Assembly: GCA_038217425.1 (NCBI GenBank)
Contig: JBBQPM010000186.1
Span: forward strand, 1-13,634
Reading direction: 5' to 3'
Length of the DNA: 13,634 nucleotides
From: JAIEPT01 sp038217425
GTDB lineage: Bacteria; Planctomycetota; Planctomycetia; Gemmatales; Gemmataceae
Shown: piece after piece, positions 1 through 8,979 of the stretch
How the letters are laid out: every line of letters starts with the position of its first letter
How positions within the stretch are numbered: position 1 is the stretch's first letter
Made by a program: the position numbers and the translations under genes
Notes under the pieces: generated by a model
What the model saw: only the letters and a program-made list of their open reading frames with translations
Database searches by the model: none
Told to the model about the DNA's origin: nothing

Positions 1-26
1 TTCCGGCTCGGAAAAGGCGGGCTTGC

Positions 27-40
27 GACATACGTATGTC
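27..40. repeat. Perfect 14-bp palindrome GACATACGTATGTC
   Basis: This perfect self-complementary 14-mer overlaps the stop codon of the IS110 transposase relic (39-41), so it sits at the right end of the element's coding part. It may be a residual element or target feature, or chance. The first 11 bases of the window (TTCCGGCTCGG) match the terminal arm of the palindrome between sdhC and sdhA at 9039-9049. Confidence 0.6.
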
Positions 41-532
41 ACGAATGGAAGAATCGCTTCGCATCGAACGGCTGCTGCTTGCGCCACAGGTGATAGACGA
101 TCCGCCCCAGCTTCGCTTCGAGGATGCCCAGCGCCTTGCGTTTGCCGCGTTTTCGCTCGTTCCGCTGCATCCACTTCTTGCCTTCCGGCATGGCCCGCAG
201 CATTAGGCACGGCGATCTTGGCCGCATCGATTTTGTCGTTCTTGGCCTTGCCGCCGTAGAAACTTTTTAGGTACGGCATGATACCTAGGTCAAACGGAAT
301 CCGCTGATCCTCGCGGAGATCGGCGAGCCAGTACCAGGCGAACATGCATTCGCAGCCGACGACGAGCCCCTGGCGAAACGGTTCGACTGCATCCAGGAAC
401 GCCTCAGGCGAAGCGGGCAGATCGCGTTCGAAAACGGTCTTGCCGTGGGCGCCCTAGAATGTGGGCGAACATGCTTCTTGCGTGCAGATCGACGCCGGCA
501 TAGTATGAGTGCGGGGCGTTGTAAAAGCGCAT
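39..532 (-). pseudogene. IS110-family transposase relic (frameshifted, internally deleted)
   Basis: This is the remnant of a DEDD-type IS110 transposase/recombinase. Reading from the ATG at 530-532, the N-terminus has the family signature YYAGVDLHARSMFAHIL, where D is the first catalytic acid. An extra base near 450-455 shifts the frame; the next frame continues with HGKTVFERDLP, CECMFAWYWLADL, GIMPYLKSFYGGKAKNDKIDAAKIA, which is the family's NDKxDA region. Near 203-212 the sequence jumps to the extreme C-terminus (LRAMPEGKKWMQRNERKR ... VYHLWRKQQPFDAKRFF) and stops at 39-41. Only about 160 residues remain of a protein usually 330-400 long, so the middle, including the catalytic Ser domain, is deleted. 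A strong AGGAG ribosome site still lies 6 nt before the ATG. It cannot be active. The family call is firm from the motifs; the exact IS name is unknown. Confidence 0.85.
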
Positions 533-700
533 GGCATACTCCTTGAGATTGATGGGCTGAGTCGAGCCCGCATCGTGGTTGAGGGCCTACGCCGCCCTCT
601 GAAACTTCCACGCGGAACCCAGCCTCGGCTGCGTTCGTTGTACCCTTGAGCCGGCCGGCCCATCAACCCCGGGGACATAAGAAGTATCCATCAGTTGCAC
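533..700 (-). other. IS110 leader / left-end non-coding remnant with stem-loops
   Basis: This is the non-coding stretch upstream of the transposase relic. It has an AGGAG ribosome site just before the ATG. It also folds well: GGGCT/AGCCC arms at 554-569, and a two-tier hairpin at 574-612 with outer arms CGTGG/CCACG and inner arms GAGGGC/GCCCTC separated by asymmetric internal loops. In IS110-group elements this leader is known to encode the bridge RNA that pairs with target and donor DNA. That this stretch is such an RNA remnant is inference from position and folding. The outer boundary of the element is not identifiable, because IS110 elements generally lack clear terminal inverted repeats. 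Confidence 0.4.
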
Positions 701-704
701 CTGA

Positions 705-756
705 CTGCGGCGGCATCACGTGAAATCAGGGTTCAAAGTCTCACCGGCCGCCGCAG
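705..756. repeat. Inverted repeat CTGCGGCGGC / GCCGCCGCAG
   Basis: Perfect 10-bp arms at 705-714 and 747-756 enclose a 32-bp spacer. They lie in the non-coding stretch between the IS110 relic and the DUF4198 gene. This may be a small interspersed palindromic element or the outer limit of the IS. No T-tract follows on either side, so it is not a typical terminator. Confidence 0.55.
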
Positions 757-831
757 CATGTGAACTTGAAACGTTCGGCTCCGTTAGTTCGCAAAGTGGG
801 GGCCAGTGGGCGTGGGGTGGGAGCCGAACTC

Positions 832-907
832 GGTGTTGAAGTTGCGCAGCGGCCTCAGGTGGGTCGCCAGGGTAGCTGCGTGGGAAGCCGCTGCGCAACT
901 TAACACC
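832..907. repeat. Long imperfect inverted repeat, possible MITE/REP-like element
   Basis: The left arm at 832-853 and right arm at 887-907 are reverse complements except for one extra base in the left arm; the shared core is AAGTTGCGCAGCGGC. The spacer is 33 bp (854-886). The element lies in a gene-free stretch of about 500 bp between the IS110 relic and the DUF4198 gene. I see no credible coding sequence in 533-1041; the short open frames there have no ribosome site or recognisable content. Confidence 0.8.
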
Positions 908-1027
908 TTTTTCGGCGGGGGAGATGCCGCGGATTACAGCCAATATCTTCGCAGTAAAGCAGGCGTCGTCGTCCGCATGTTGAAACGTGGTCCAGAGTTA
1001 TCACCACCCGGTTTTATCCACTACTCC

Positions 1028-1034
1028 TGAGGAG
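1028..1034 (+). promoter_or_regulatory. Ribosome-binding site deciding the DUF4198 start
   Basis: TGAGGAG lies 7 nt before the ATG at 1042. This ATG opens a signal-peptide frame, while the longer body frame upstream has only a GTG at 987 with no ribosome site. It is the main evidence that translation was meant to start at 1042 and that the gene is frameshifted just after the signal peptide. Confidence 0.7.
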
Positions 1035-1041
1035 TTTCCTG

Positions 1042-1766
1042 ATGCTCTCGTTACGCCAAGTCACCATCGGAACCATGTTAGCCTTTCTGACGGTATTTGC
1101 CCGGCCTCGGGACATTACCTGTGGGTGATCGTGGACGACAAAGCGGGCCCAAAGGGAACGGTGAACGTTTACTTCGAGGACGGCGCCGCTCCCGGTGACG
1201 GGTCGTATCTCGATGCCATCGCGAAGTACGGGAAAACCTGGATCCGCACGGTCGCCAACCCGAAGCCCACACTGATCGCGATGAAGGAAACCACGCAAGA
1301 AAAATTACGGTGGCTGACGGCCCCTGCTCCGGACGTTGCTCCGCTAAGCATCGATAGTTACAGCAAGTTCGGCGTCTATCGCTATGGCAAGACGGACGTG
1401 CTGCTACATTACTACACTCGAACTCTCCAGGTCGATTCGCACGACGATCTGCACGAACTGAGCCGGGCCAAGCAACTGGATCTGGACATCGTGGCGCACG
1501 ACGAGGGGGACAAGATGGAATTAACCATCCTGTGGAAAGGGAAGCCGGCTAAGGACCGCATCGTCCACGTACGCGGCCCGAAGAACTTTCAGGAAAATCC
1601 GAAGGCGGACGAGCGGGGAAAGGTTCGGTTTACGATCAAAAATCCAGGCAATTATGTGTTCCGGACAAATGTCGAAGAAACCATGGCAGGGAAGGACGAC
1701 GGCAAGGACTACTCGCTCATCCGCCATCATGCGACGATGAGCATGATGCTGCCGCTGAAGAAATGA
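1042..1766 (+). CDS. Secreted DUF4198 (NikM-like) protein, frameshifted after the signal peptide
   Basis: From the ATG at 1042 the frame reads MLSLRQVTIGTMLAFLTVFA, a good signal peptide, then runs to a stop within about 10 codons. The body lies in the frame one base away: GHYLWVIVDDKAGPKGTVNVYFED, then an Ig/CNA-like region ending GKVRFTIKNPGNYVFRTNVEE and RHHATMSM before the stop at 1764-1766. The His-aromatic-Trp motif right after the expected cleavage site and the late G-x-V-x-F / PG-x-Y pattern fit DUF4198, a family with NikM-like members implicated in metal uptake or carbohydrate-binding folds. The break falls near the CCC at 1100-1102, as if one base had been lost. Body plus signal gives about 240 residues, a normal length, and the body is otherwise clean, so a sequencing error or a very recent mutation are both possible. 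The real substrate is unknown. Confidence 0.7.
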
Positions 1767-1947
1767 GGGGCGAGTTGAGAGCAAAATGGGTCAGGTTAGA
1801 TTTTTCAGGCGCGGCGTGGGCAACGCCGAGCAACGTGTTGCACGCCGACCGGGCCGCATTCCTTTCCCGCGCGACACCACGCCGTTGCAGCGGCCCCGGC
1901 GGGTGAACCTTACCGTTCGATGGCTTGACGTAGGCGAAAGGCCGGTC
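1767..1947. other. Intergenic stretch with a small hairpin
   Basis: This gap of about 180 bp lies downstream of the DUF4198 gene. A 6-bp stem CGGCGT/ACGCCG with a 5-nt loop lies at 1812-1828. No T-run follows it on the plus strand, so it is not a clear terminator. An open frame crosses the gap, but its product is basic and looks non-coding. Confidence 0.35.
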
Positions 1948-2181
1948 GTGCCGAAGTATCAAGTCGATCTCAAGCCTGTTGCCGGTCACGCCATTCCTCC
2001 TCTTCTGGAGAAATTCGGCGCGTGGCTTTCCTCGCAGGAGTACGGCAGCGTTGGCTGGTTCTCGCTTCATGCTGAGAGTGTGCCTGTCGAGTGGGTCCTG
2101 ACGCCTTTGTTTTTCCTGATGACGACAAAAGAAAGAATTCTGCCGCATCGCTGGATTCTTGCAGGTCCCGCGTCTGCGTAA
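1948..2181 (+). CDS. Small hypothetical protein, possibly a degraded fragment
   Basis: The GTG at 1948 follows an AAAGG 7 nt upstream and opens a 77-codon frame beginning PKYQVDLKPVAGHAIPPLLE, then LSSQEYGSVGWFSLHAESVP. This part has the look of a real protein: alternating amphipathic pattern and Gly-Ser-Val-Gly-Trp-Phe. After about residue 48 it turns into a hydrophobic, unpatterned tail, while the next frame reads EWGPDAFVFPDDD, which suggests a frameshift near 2090 in a formerly longer gene. An upstream in-frame ATG at 1786 is possible but adds arginine-rich, non-coding-like sequence. I do not recognise the family. It converges on the hydrolase gene at 2204, leaving 22 bp. Confidence 0.3.
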   Translation: MPKYQVDLKPVAGHAIPPLLEKFGAWLSSQEYGSVGWFSLHAESVPVEWVLTPLFFLMTTKERILPHRWILAGPASA

Positions 2182-2203
2182 CGGTCACTGCACGGAACGG
2201 GAC

Positions 2204-3253
2204 TTACTTCAGCCACTTCTCAAAAAACGCGAACGCCGCCTGGTGTTGGGCGTCCGTCACGGTGTGGCCAACGTCCTCGATGATCACTTGCAACTTGTCC
2301 GACGCTTTTGCGTCGGCGAATGCCTTCTCCGCGGAGGCGATGGCGAGTTTCGCGCCCTCGATCGGGCAATTCCCGTCTTTCGCGCCGTTCAAGATCAACG
2401 TGGGCCGACCGGCGAAGAGCCTGAGCATGCTCGGGCAATCGAACTGATCGAGGATGCCGGGGATGACCTTGTTCCAGAGTTTCTTGCAGACGCGCTGATT
2501 GACTGCCTTTTCGCCGAGATCCTTGGCTGCCTGTTGATGGGCGCCGGCGATGCTGTTGGCTCGGCCCTGCCAGCGGTCGTTTTCCAGGCTCCAGCGAAAC
2601 GACTGCACGCCGATCGCGGGGACGGAAACCAGCACGCGTTCATCGACGGAGGCGGCGAGCCAGGTTTGGATGCCGCCCATGCTGAAACCGATCATGCCGA
2701 TCTTCTTGGCATCGACGTCGTCGCGTGTTTGGAGGTAATCGATCGTACGCCAAAGATCCCAGACGGTGTCGTAGTAGAAGGGATGCTCCATCGCCGCGCC
2801 GGGCTTGGTCTGCCAGGCCTGGGTGATGGCGGCGATATATGCGGCGCGTCCCCCGGCGCCGCCGGAGCGTTCGCCGTGATAGCGGGCGTCGACGGCGACG
2901 CCCATGATGCCGCGTTTGGCGAGTTCCTTGAGGTAGCCGTCCATGCCCTGGGCGGAGCCGCCGGTGCCGTGCAGCACGATGACGGCGGGATAGCGTTTCT
3001 TGGCCGCGGGCCTGCGAATGATCATTGGCACGCGTTCGATCTTGCCGCCGGGCTTCTTTTCGCTGGCGATGTCGCCGTCCTCGACGATCATGTCCTTGTC
3101 GGTTTCGATGTGAAAATGCGGATCGAGCGGCACCTTGGGGCGGTCGAGCATCTTCAGGAACGCCTGGCGAACCTCGGCCGGCGGCGGGTAGGTTTGGCTC
3201 TGCAGCCACGGGGCGCAGACCGTGAGGACGAGCAGCGTGGAGAGACGTCGCAT
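2204..3253 (-). CDS. Secreted alpha/beta hydrolase (dienelactone hydrolase / acetyl-xylan-esterase-like)
   Basis: This 349-residue protein starts with a signal peptide (MRRLSTLLVLTVCAPWLQSQ), so it probably acts outside the cytoplasm. The alpha/beta-hydrolase core shows the oxyanion-strand motif VLHGTGG (93-99), the nucleophile elbow GFSMGG with Ser191, an acid candidate Asp293 in NGAKDG, and the catalytic His330 in DVGHTVT. All triad positions are present, so it should be an active esterase or peptidase-like hydrolase. The Trp/Tyr-rich segment 155-175 resembles the lid of prolyl-oligopeptidase and AXE1-type hydrolases; the substrate cannot be named. The ATG is supported by GAGG 8 nt upstream. 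It is the last gene of the minus-strand series, 150 bp after pfp, with two palindromes in the gap that make independent expression likely. Confidence 0.85.
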   Translation of the reverse strand: MRRLSTLLVLTVCAPWLQSQTYPPPAEVRQAFLKMLDRPKVPLDPHFHIETDKDMIVEDGDIASEKKPGGKIERVPMIIRRPAAKKRYPAVIVLHGTGGSAQGMDGYLKELAKRGIMGVAVDARYHGERSGGAGGRAAYIAAITQAWQTKPGAAMEHPFYYDTVWDLWRTIDYLQTRDDVDAKKIGMIGFSMGGIQTWLAASVDERVLVSVPAIGVQSFRWSLENDRWQGRANSIAGAHQQAAKDLGEKAVNQRVCKKLWNKVIPGILDQFDCPSMLRLFAGRPTLILNGAKDGNCPIEGAKLAIASAEKAFADAKASDKLQVIIEDVGHTVTDAQHQAAFAFFEKWLK

Positions 3254-3279
3254 GGGGTAACCTCATCACGAGCGGAAAG

Positions 3280-3301
3280 CCCAGGGATGGCTATCCCTGG
3301 G
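3280..3301. repeat. 22-bp palindromic repeat, copy 1
   Basis: The 9-bp arms CCCAGGGAT/ATCCCTGGG flank the loop GGCT. An identical 22-mer occurs at 13211-13232, in both cases preceded by GAAAG. An inverted, slightly diverged copy is at 3368-3389. The element lies just upstream of the hydrolase gene, within its presumed leader. Confidence 0.85.
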
Positions 3302-3367
3302 GAAGCGTCCGAGAACATGATCTTTCATCAAACGCGATTGCAGCAAAATCACGGTTTATTGCGGGTC

Positions 3368-3389
3368 CACAGGGATAGCCATCCCTGGG
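3368..3389. repeat. 22-bp palindromic repeat, copy 2 (inverted)
   Basis: This is the reverse-complement orientation of copy 1, with one difference in the outer arm (CACAGGGAT instead of CCCAGGGAT). It sits 14 bp after the pfp stop codon. In the pfp transcript it would form a 7-bp hairpin that could protect or end the message, though no T-tract follows. Copies 1 and 2 face each other across 66 bp. Confidence 0.8.
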
Positions 3390-3403
3390 TATTCGTGGGG
3401 ACA

Positions 3404-4696
3404 TTACTTTACGAGATATTCGAAACGCTCGCGGAATGCCTCGGGCGTCATTTTGAGAAAGTCCGCGAGCGACTTGAGGCGGGGCGGCGTCTCGAAGTCG
3501 TACGGCTCCAGCCGGGTCATGTATCGGCGGGCGCACTCGTAGCCCTCTCCCTTCACGTTGACGATGCGCGTCGCCATGCGGTTGGTCTTCGAGTCGAGCA
3601 TCTTCTCGAACGGCTTGGGATCGAGCTTGCCGTCGGCCAAACTGACGACGGCGCCGTACTCCTCCGCTTGCGGCGAACGTAGAAACTTGACGGCGCCGTA
3701 ACCCAGATCGCGCGTGTACTCCACGTCGAAGGGGATCGGGTCGGCACAGCGGAGTTCGTAGCCCAGGTCCTTGTCGATGAAGTCGATCTTGAGTTCTAAT
3801 TCTTTCAACCGATCCAGAAGCCGATCTTTGATCAGTCGGCCGAACTCGATTTCTCCGAGCCGAAGATTCCCGAAGGGGTCGCGGATGATTTTCCCGTAGC
3901 CGGGCGAATCCGTGGCGGTCATCGCCTCGAGAAGGTTTTGCTCGCCCACGGTCTCCATGAGTCCCTCGGCGAGCACCACCAGGCCGTAGGGGGCTTTCTG
4001 CCAGGAACGTTTCACGATGGAGCCGATGATGAGGTCGCAGAGGTGATTGATGCGGATGTGTTCGGTGGAAAACTCCTCAGGGATGATGGTGAGCGTGGCC
4101 GCGGCGGCCTTGCCGATGCCCAGCGCCAGATGCCCGGCGGCTCGGCCCATGCTCACGATGATGTACCAGCGCGACGTCGTCCGTGCGTCCTCCTCGAGGT
4201 TGCGGACCATTTGCACGCCGACGTGCCGCGCCGTCTCGAACCCGAAGGTCGGCTGCGAAGGGCCGAGCGGCAGATCGTTGTCGATCGTCTTGGGGACGTG
4301 GACGACCTTGATGGGCTTCTTCTGGTCCTTGGCGGTCTTGTAGATTTGGCTGGCAGTGTAGGCGGTGTCGTCGCCGCCGATGGAGACGAGGGCGTCGATG
4401 TCTCGCTCGCGCAGCACCTTGAGCACGTTCGCCATGTGGACGGGATCTTTGGTGGGATTGGCGCGGGCGGTGCCGAGGATGGATCCCCCCTTGGTGAAGA
4501 TGCCGCGGACGCTTTCCTCGGTGAGCGGCCGAATGTAGTCGCCGACGCCCTTGACAAGGTGTCTGTAGCCGTCCTGGATGCCGAAAACTTCGATATGGTT
4601 ATGCAGCGCCTGGATGGTGACGGCCGAGATGACGCCGTTGATTCCGGGGGCGGGACCGCCGCCGACCACGAGGGCGAGCTTTTTGATGATGGACAT
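3404..4696 (-). CDS. pfp: Diphosphate (PPi)-dependent 6-phosphofructokinase
   Basis: This 430-residue phosphofructokinase converts fructose-6-phosphate to the 1,6-bisphosphate in the cytoplasm. GGDDT (107-111) carries the second Asp that marks PPi-dependent enzymes in place of the Gly of ATP-dependent ones. PKTIDND (135-141) holds the catalytic Asp pair, and SMGRAAGHLA (182-191) is the substrate-binding MGR motif. The N-terminal phosphate loop reads GGGPAPGIN (12-20). The length suits the longer PPi-PFK subfamilies; the reaction is then reversible and can serve glycolysis and gluconeogenesis. The start is supported by GGGAGA 8 nt before the ATG. A promoter-like motif lies at 4722-4740. PPi use is inferred from the GGDDT motif. 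The gene lies between two secreted-protein genes with no evident functional link. Confidence 0.93.
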   Translation of the reverse strand: MSIIKKLALVVGGGPAPGINGVISAVTIQALHNHIEVFGIQDGYRHLVKGVGDYIRPLTEESVRGIFTKGGSILGTARANPTKDPVHMANVLKVLRERDIDALVSIGGDDTAYTASQIYKTAKDQKKPIKVVHVPKTIDNDLPLGPSQPTFGFETARHVGVQMVRNLEEDARTTSRWYIIVSMGRAAGHLALGIGKAAAATLTIIPEEFSTEHIRINHLCDLIIGSIVKRSWQKAPYGLVVLAEGLMETVGEQNLLEAMTATDSPGYGKIIRDPFGNLRLGEIEFGRLIKDRLLDRLKELELKIDFIDKDLGYELRCADPIPFDVEYTRDLGYGAVKFLRSPQAEEYGAVVSLADGKLDPKPFEKMLDSKTNRMATRIVNVKGEGYECARRYMTRLEPYDFETPPRLKSLADFLKMTPEAFRERFEYLVK

Positions 4697-4721
4697 AAAA
4701 CCGATCTCCCGAGAAATTGAA

Positions 4722-4740
4722 GACTCCGCCGCTATTTTAG
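4722..4740 (-). promoter_or_regulatory. Putative -10 / start-site motif of pfp
   Basis: Read on the minus strand, this is CTAAAATAGCGGCGGAGTC. TAAAAT matches 5 of 6 bases of the sigma-70 -10 box, and AGTC would lie near the transcription start, giving a leader of about 30 nt. Nearly the same sequence stands before sdhC. No good -35 box is visible. Confidence 0.45.
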
Positions 4741-4771
4741 CGATCGGCTCGGGAAATCCTACCTGCGCGGG

Positions 4772-5311
4772 CTACTTGGCCTCCGCCAACTTGACGACGC
4801 TCTTGAGAATCTCGGCAATCGCGGCGTCGTCCAGCTCGCCGGGCCGAAATGCGAAGTTCGCCTGCACCTTTTGCTTCACCGATACGAGCACGGTGACCTC
4901 AGCCTCGTGATGCAGCAGGTACGTGGGCGGGCCGACCTTGTCGCTGAAGATGCCGAGCGGCACGTTGCCGGTGTTGTGTTTCTTGCCCCAGTCGACGACT
5001 TTCGGATCCCAGACCGAAGCGTCGTCGGCGAGGAAGGTGACCCAGGCGCGGAGTTCGGCCGACTTGTGCTTGGCGAGTTGCCCGTCAAGCGCGTGCACGA
5101 GTTTGCCCAGCGGCGCGGAGAGATCGCGGGCGAAGACGATGACGGCGGGTCGGTTCATGGTTTCACAGATGAAGCAATGCTGGGTGCCGCGCTGCGGGCC
5201 GACGGCGACCTGGGCGGAGTAGGGCCCGGGGCGCTGGCTCGGTTGCGGGCCGGACTTGCACGGCTCGGCGAACGCGGGAGCGGCGAATAGCAGGAGCATC
5301 AACAGTCGCAT
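4772..5311 (-). CDS. Secreted thioredoxin-like protein with a CFIC cysteine pair
   Basis: This 179-residue protein begins with a short signal peptide (MRLLMLLLFAAPAFA, cleavage after FAFA-type AxA), so it is exported. After a Pro/Gly/Gln-rich segment comes GTQHCFICETMNRPAVIVFARD (43-63): a CxxC pair (C46, C49) followed by a beta-strand as in thioredoxin-like folds. WVTFLADD (90-97) and a cis-Pro-like GPPTYLL (127-133), then VTVLVSV, complete a thioredoxin-like beta pattern. There is no classical WCGPC motif, so redox activity is uncertain; cofactor or metal binding is an alternative. The first Met was chosen for the signal peptide, since the open frame upstream is basic and not protein-like. 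It follows the TPR gene by 28 bp, so the two are probably one transcript. It lies 75 bp before pfp. Confidence 0.75.
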   Translation of the reverse strand: MRLLMLLLFAAPAFAEPCKSGPQPSQRPGPYSAQVAVGPQRGTQHCFICETMNRPAVIVFARDLSAPLGKLVHALDGQLAKHKSAELRAWVTFLADDASVWDPKVVDWGKKHNTGNVPLGIFSDKVGPPTYLLHHEAEVTVLVSVKQKVQANFAFRPGELDDAAIAEILKSVVKLAEAK

Positions 5312-5339
5312 GCGAAACCTCAGGTCAATCGGGAACGAT

Positions 5340-6914
5340 TCAATTCTGCCCCGCGGACGCGGTCGTCTTCGGGCTCGCCTCGCCGCGCAGGAATTGCAAC
5401 TCCGCTTGCAAGCGGCCCGGATCGGCCTTGCGCCAGATACGCTGAGCCAACTCCGCGAAACGCAGCGATTCCTCGGTACGGCCCTGGCGTTCGCAGACGA
5501 CTTGCATGCCGAGGGCGCCGCGTGCGGAGCCGTTGTCGTGGGCGAGCGCTTCCAGGAACGCTTCCTCCGCCACGTCGAGCTGGCCCACGCGCAGGGCGCC
5601 GACGCCCCAGTTCTCCATGTGATACGCCCCGTGTCCCCACGCATGGCTCTTGAATTCGTCCTTCACTTTCTCCACCGCCTTGGCCAGCAGCTTCAGCCCG
5701 GCATCCTCGCCACGCAGGCACATCGCCATCCCCAGCGTCTCCCACACCTTTATCTCGAGTTCCTTGTCCGACTTCTTCTGCGCCAGCGCCTCACGCAGCG
5801 TGTTGATCTCCGGCTCCGCACGCTCCAATTCTCCCTGTCTCAGATACATGATCGCCTTGATGTAACTCTGCGCGACCTTGTCCCCCTTGAACATCGGCAC
5901 GACGTTCTCGACCTCCGCCCAGTTACGCTCGTTCAGATGGAGCCGAAACCAGGGCCCCTTGAGCGTGTACTTGGCGTCCTGGGCGAGCTTCTTGATCCCC
6001 CGGGCTTCCTTGAATCGGCCGTCGTGAATCAACGACACGGTGAGGATCTCGAGGTGATGCTGATACTGCCAATCCTCCCCGGGCTTCACGTCCATCAGCT
6101 TGTGATACGCGGTTTGCAGCTGGATCGCCTTGGCCGACCAGTCGGTCGTCTTGTCCCATCGGCCCACGCGGGTGCCGAGGTGGGCCTGCATGTGGTAGGC
6201 GTGCGGAAGGCCGGGGGACGATTCGATGTACTTCACCGCGTGGGGCCAGCCGAGCGCGGGGCGTTTGATGTTTTCGTAGTGATGCACGAGTTCGTGGTGC
6301 GCCCCGGGATGGAGCGGATTGACGCGCAAGAGCGCCTTGTAATAGGGGACCATCGCATTCGTCCCTTCCGCAACCTGAGCGCGGAGGAACCAGGCTTCCT
6401 CGTCGTCGTCGTGCAACGTGAGGAGTTCGTCGAGATACTTGGCCGCCTCTTTCTTGCGATTCTCGGGGGTGACGCCGTCGATCATGCCCTTCTCGGCGAG
6501 CTTGGCCTTGATGATGAGCGTCTCGCGATGGCTGGCGTTGGCGATCAGTTCCTGCGCCTTCTTGAGCGACGGGCCGGCCTGCCCTTTGCCCCAGCGCTCG
6601 ATGGCGCGGGCCAGCGCCCAGTGGGCGATCGCGCAGTCCGGGTCGTGCTTCAGCGCCGTTTCGAACGAACGGGCGGCTTCCATCCAGACATACGAGTAGA
6701 AGAATCCCAGGCCCTGGTCGAAGAAGGCCTGACACTCCGGCGAACGCGTCTGAATCGGGTACTTGACCAGGCAGAGATCGGGAACCAGTTTCGCGGGCGC
6801 CAGCTTCGTCTGCGGCAACTTGCCGTCGTCCTTCTTCACCGGCGTCGTCGCCTCTTGAGCGAACGCCAGGACGGAACAGGCGAAGAACGCGGGGACCAGA
6901 CGCAGGAAGTTCAT
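5340..6914 (-). CDS. Secreted tetratricopeptide-repeat (TPR) protein
   Basis: This 524-residue protein has a signal peptide (MNFLRLVPAFFACSVLAFAQ) and then an all-helical repeat region. Clear TPR units include FFDQGLGFFYSYVWMEAARS (64-83) followed by the ALKHDPDCAIAHWALA helix pair. Further ones include PGLPHAYHMQAHLGTRVGRW in the middle, and near the C-terminus LDVAEEAFLEALAHDNGSAR followed by another ~34-residue unit. TPRs mediate protein-protein contacts; there is no enzyme motif. The His-rich stretches HHELVHHYEN and HMQAHL are typical of a bacterial TPR family with conserved histidines and may bind metal. The gene is 111 bp downstream of sdhA and 28 bp upstream of the thioredoxin-like gene. 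The role is unknown; a periplasmic scaffold is plausible. Confidence 0.85.
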   Translation of the reverse strand: MNFLRLVPAFFACSVLAFAQEATTPVKKDDGKLPQTKLAPAKLVPDLCLVKYPIQTRSPECQAFFDQGLGFFYSYVWMEAARSFETALKHDPDCAIAHWALARAIERWGKGQAGPSLKKAQELIANASHRETLIIKAKLAEKGMIDGVTPENRKKEAAKYLDELLTLHDDDEEAWFLRAQVAEGTNAMVPYYKALLRVNPLHPGAHHELVHHYENIKRPALGWPHAVKYIESSPGLPHAYHMQAHLGTRVGRWDKTTDWSAKAIQLQTAYHKLMDVKPGEDWQYQHHLEILTVSLIHDGRFKEARGIKKLAQDAKYTLKGPWFRLHLNERNWAEVENVVPMFKGDKVAQSYIKAIMYLRQGELERAEPEINTLREALAQKKSDKELEIKVWETLGMAMCLRGEDAGLKLLAKAVEKVKDEFKSHAWGHGAYHMENWGVGALRVGQLDVAEEAFLEALAHDNGSARGALGMQVVCERQGRTEESLRFAELAQRIWRKADPGRLQAELQFLRGEASPKTTASAGQN

Positions 6915-7025
6915 GATGCGGATCTCGCGGCGAGGAAGGCGGGTACGTCTATTCTCGCGCGTGACGCCCGACTCCGCCAGGGGAATTCGCGGAAAATTAT
7001 CAAGCTCTTCCGTTCGGGCGCAGGC

Positions 7026-8939
<1,914 letters not shown>

Positions 8940-8979
8940 GACGAGACCTTTGCAGCAAACGTTTGAGTGTTTTCGCTTA

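Noticed and set aside
987..1041. GTG start at 987 for the DUF4198 gene
   Set aside because: It has no ribosome site and gives a non-hydrophobic N-terminus, whereas the ATG at 1042 has a strong site and a signal peptide.
1812..1828. Hairpin as a rho-independent terminator for the DUF4198 gene
   Set aside because: The stem is only 6 bp and no T-tract follows.
2159..3682. A 507-residue plus-strand open frame
   Set aside because: It is antisense to the hydrolase and the end of pfp, both of which have clear catalytic motifs, and its product has no recognisable pattern. Such shadows are common in GC-rich DNA.
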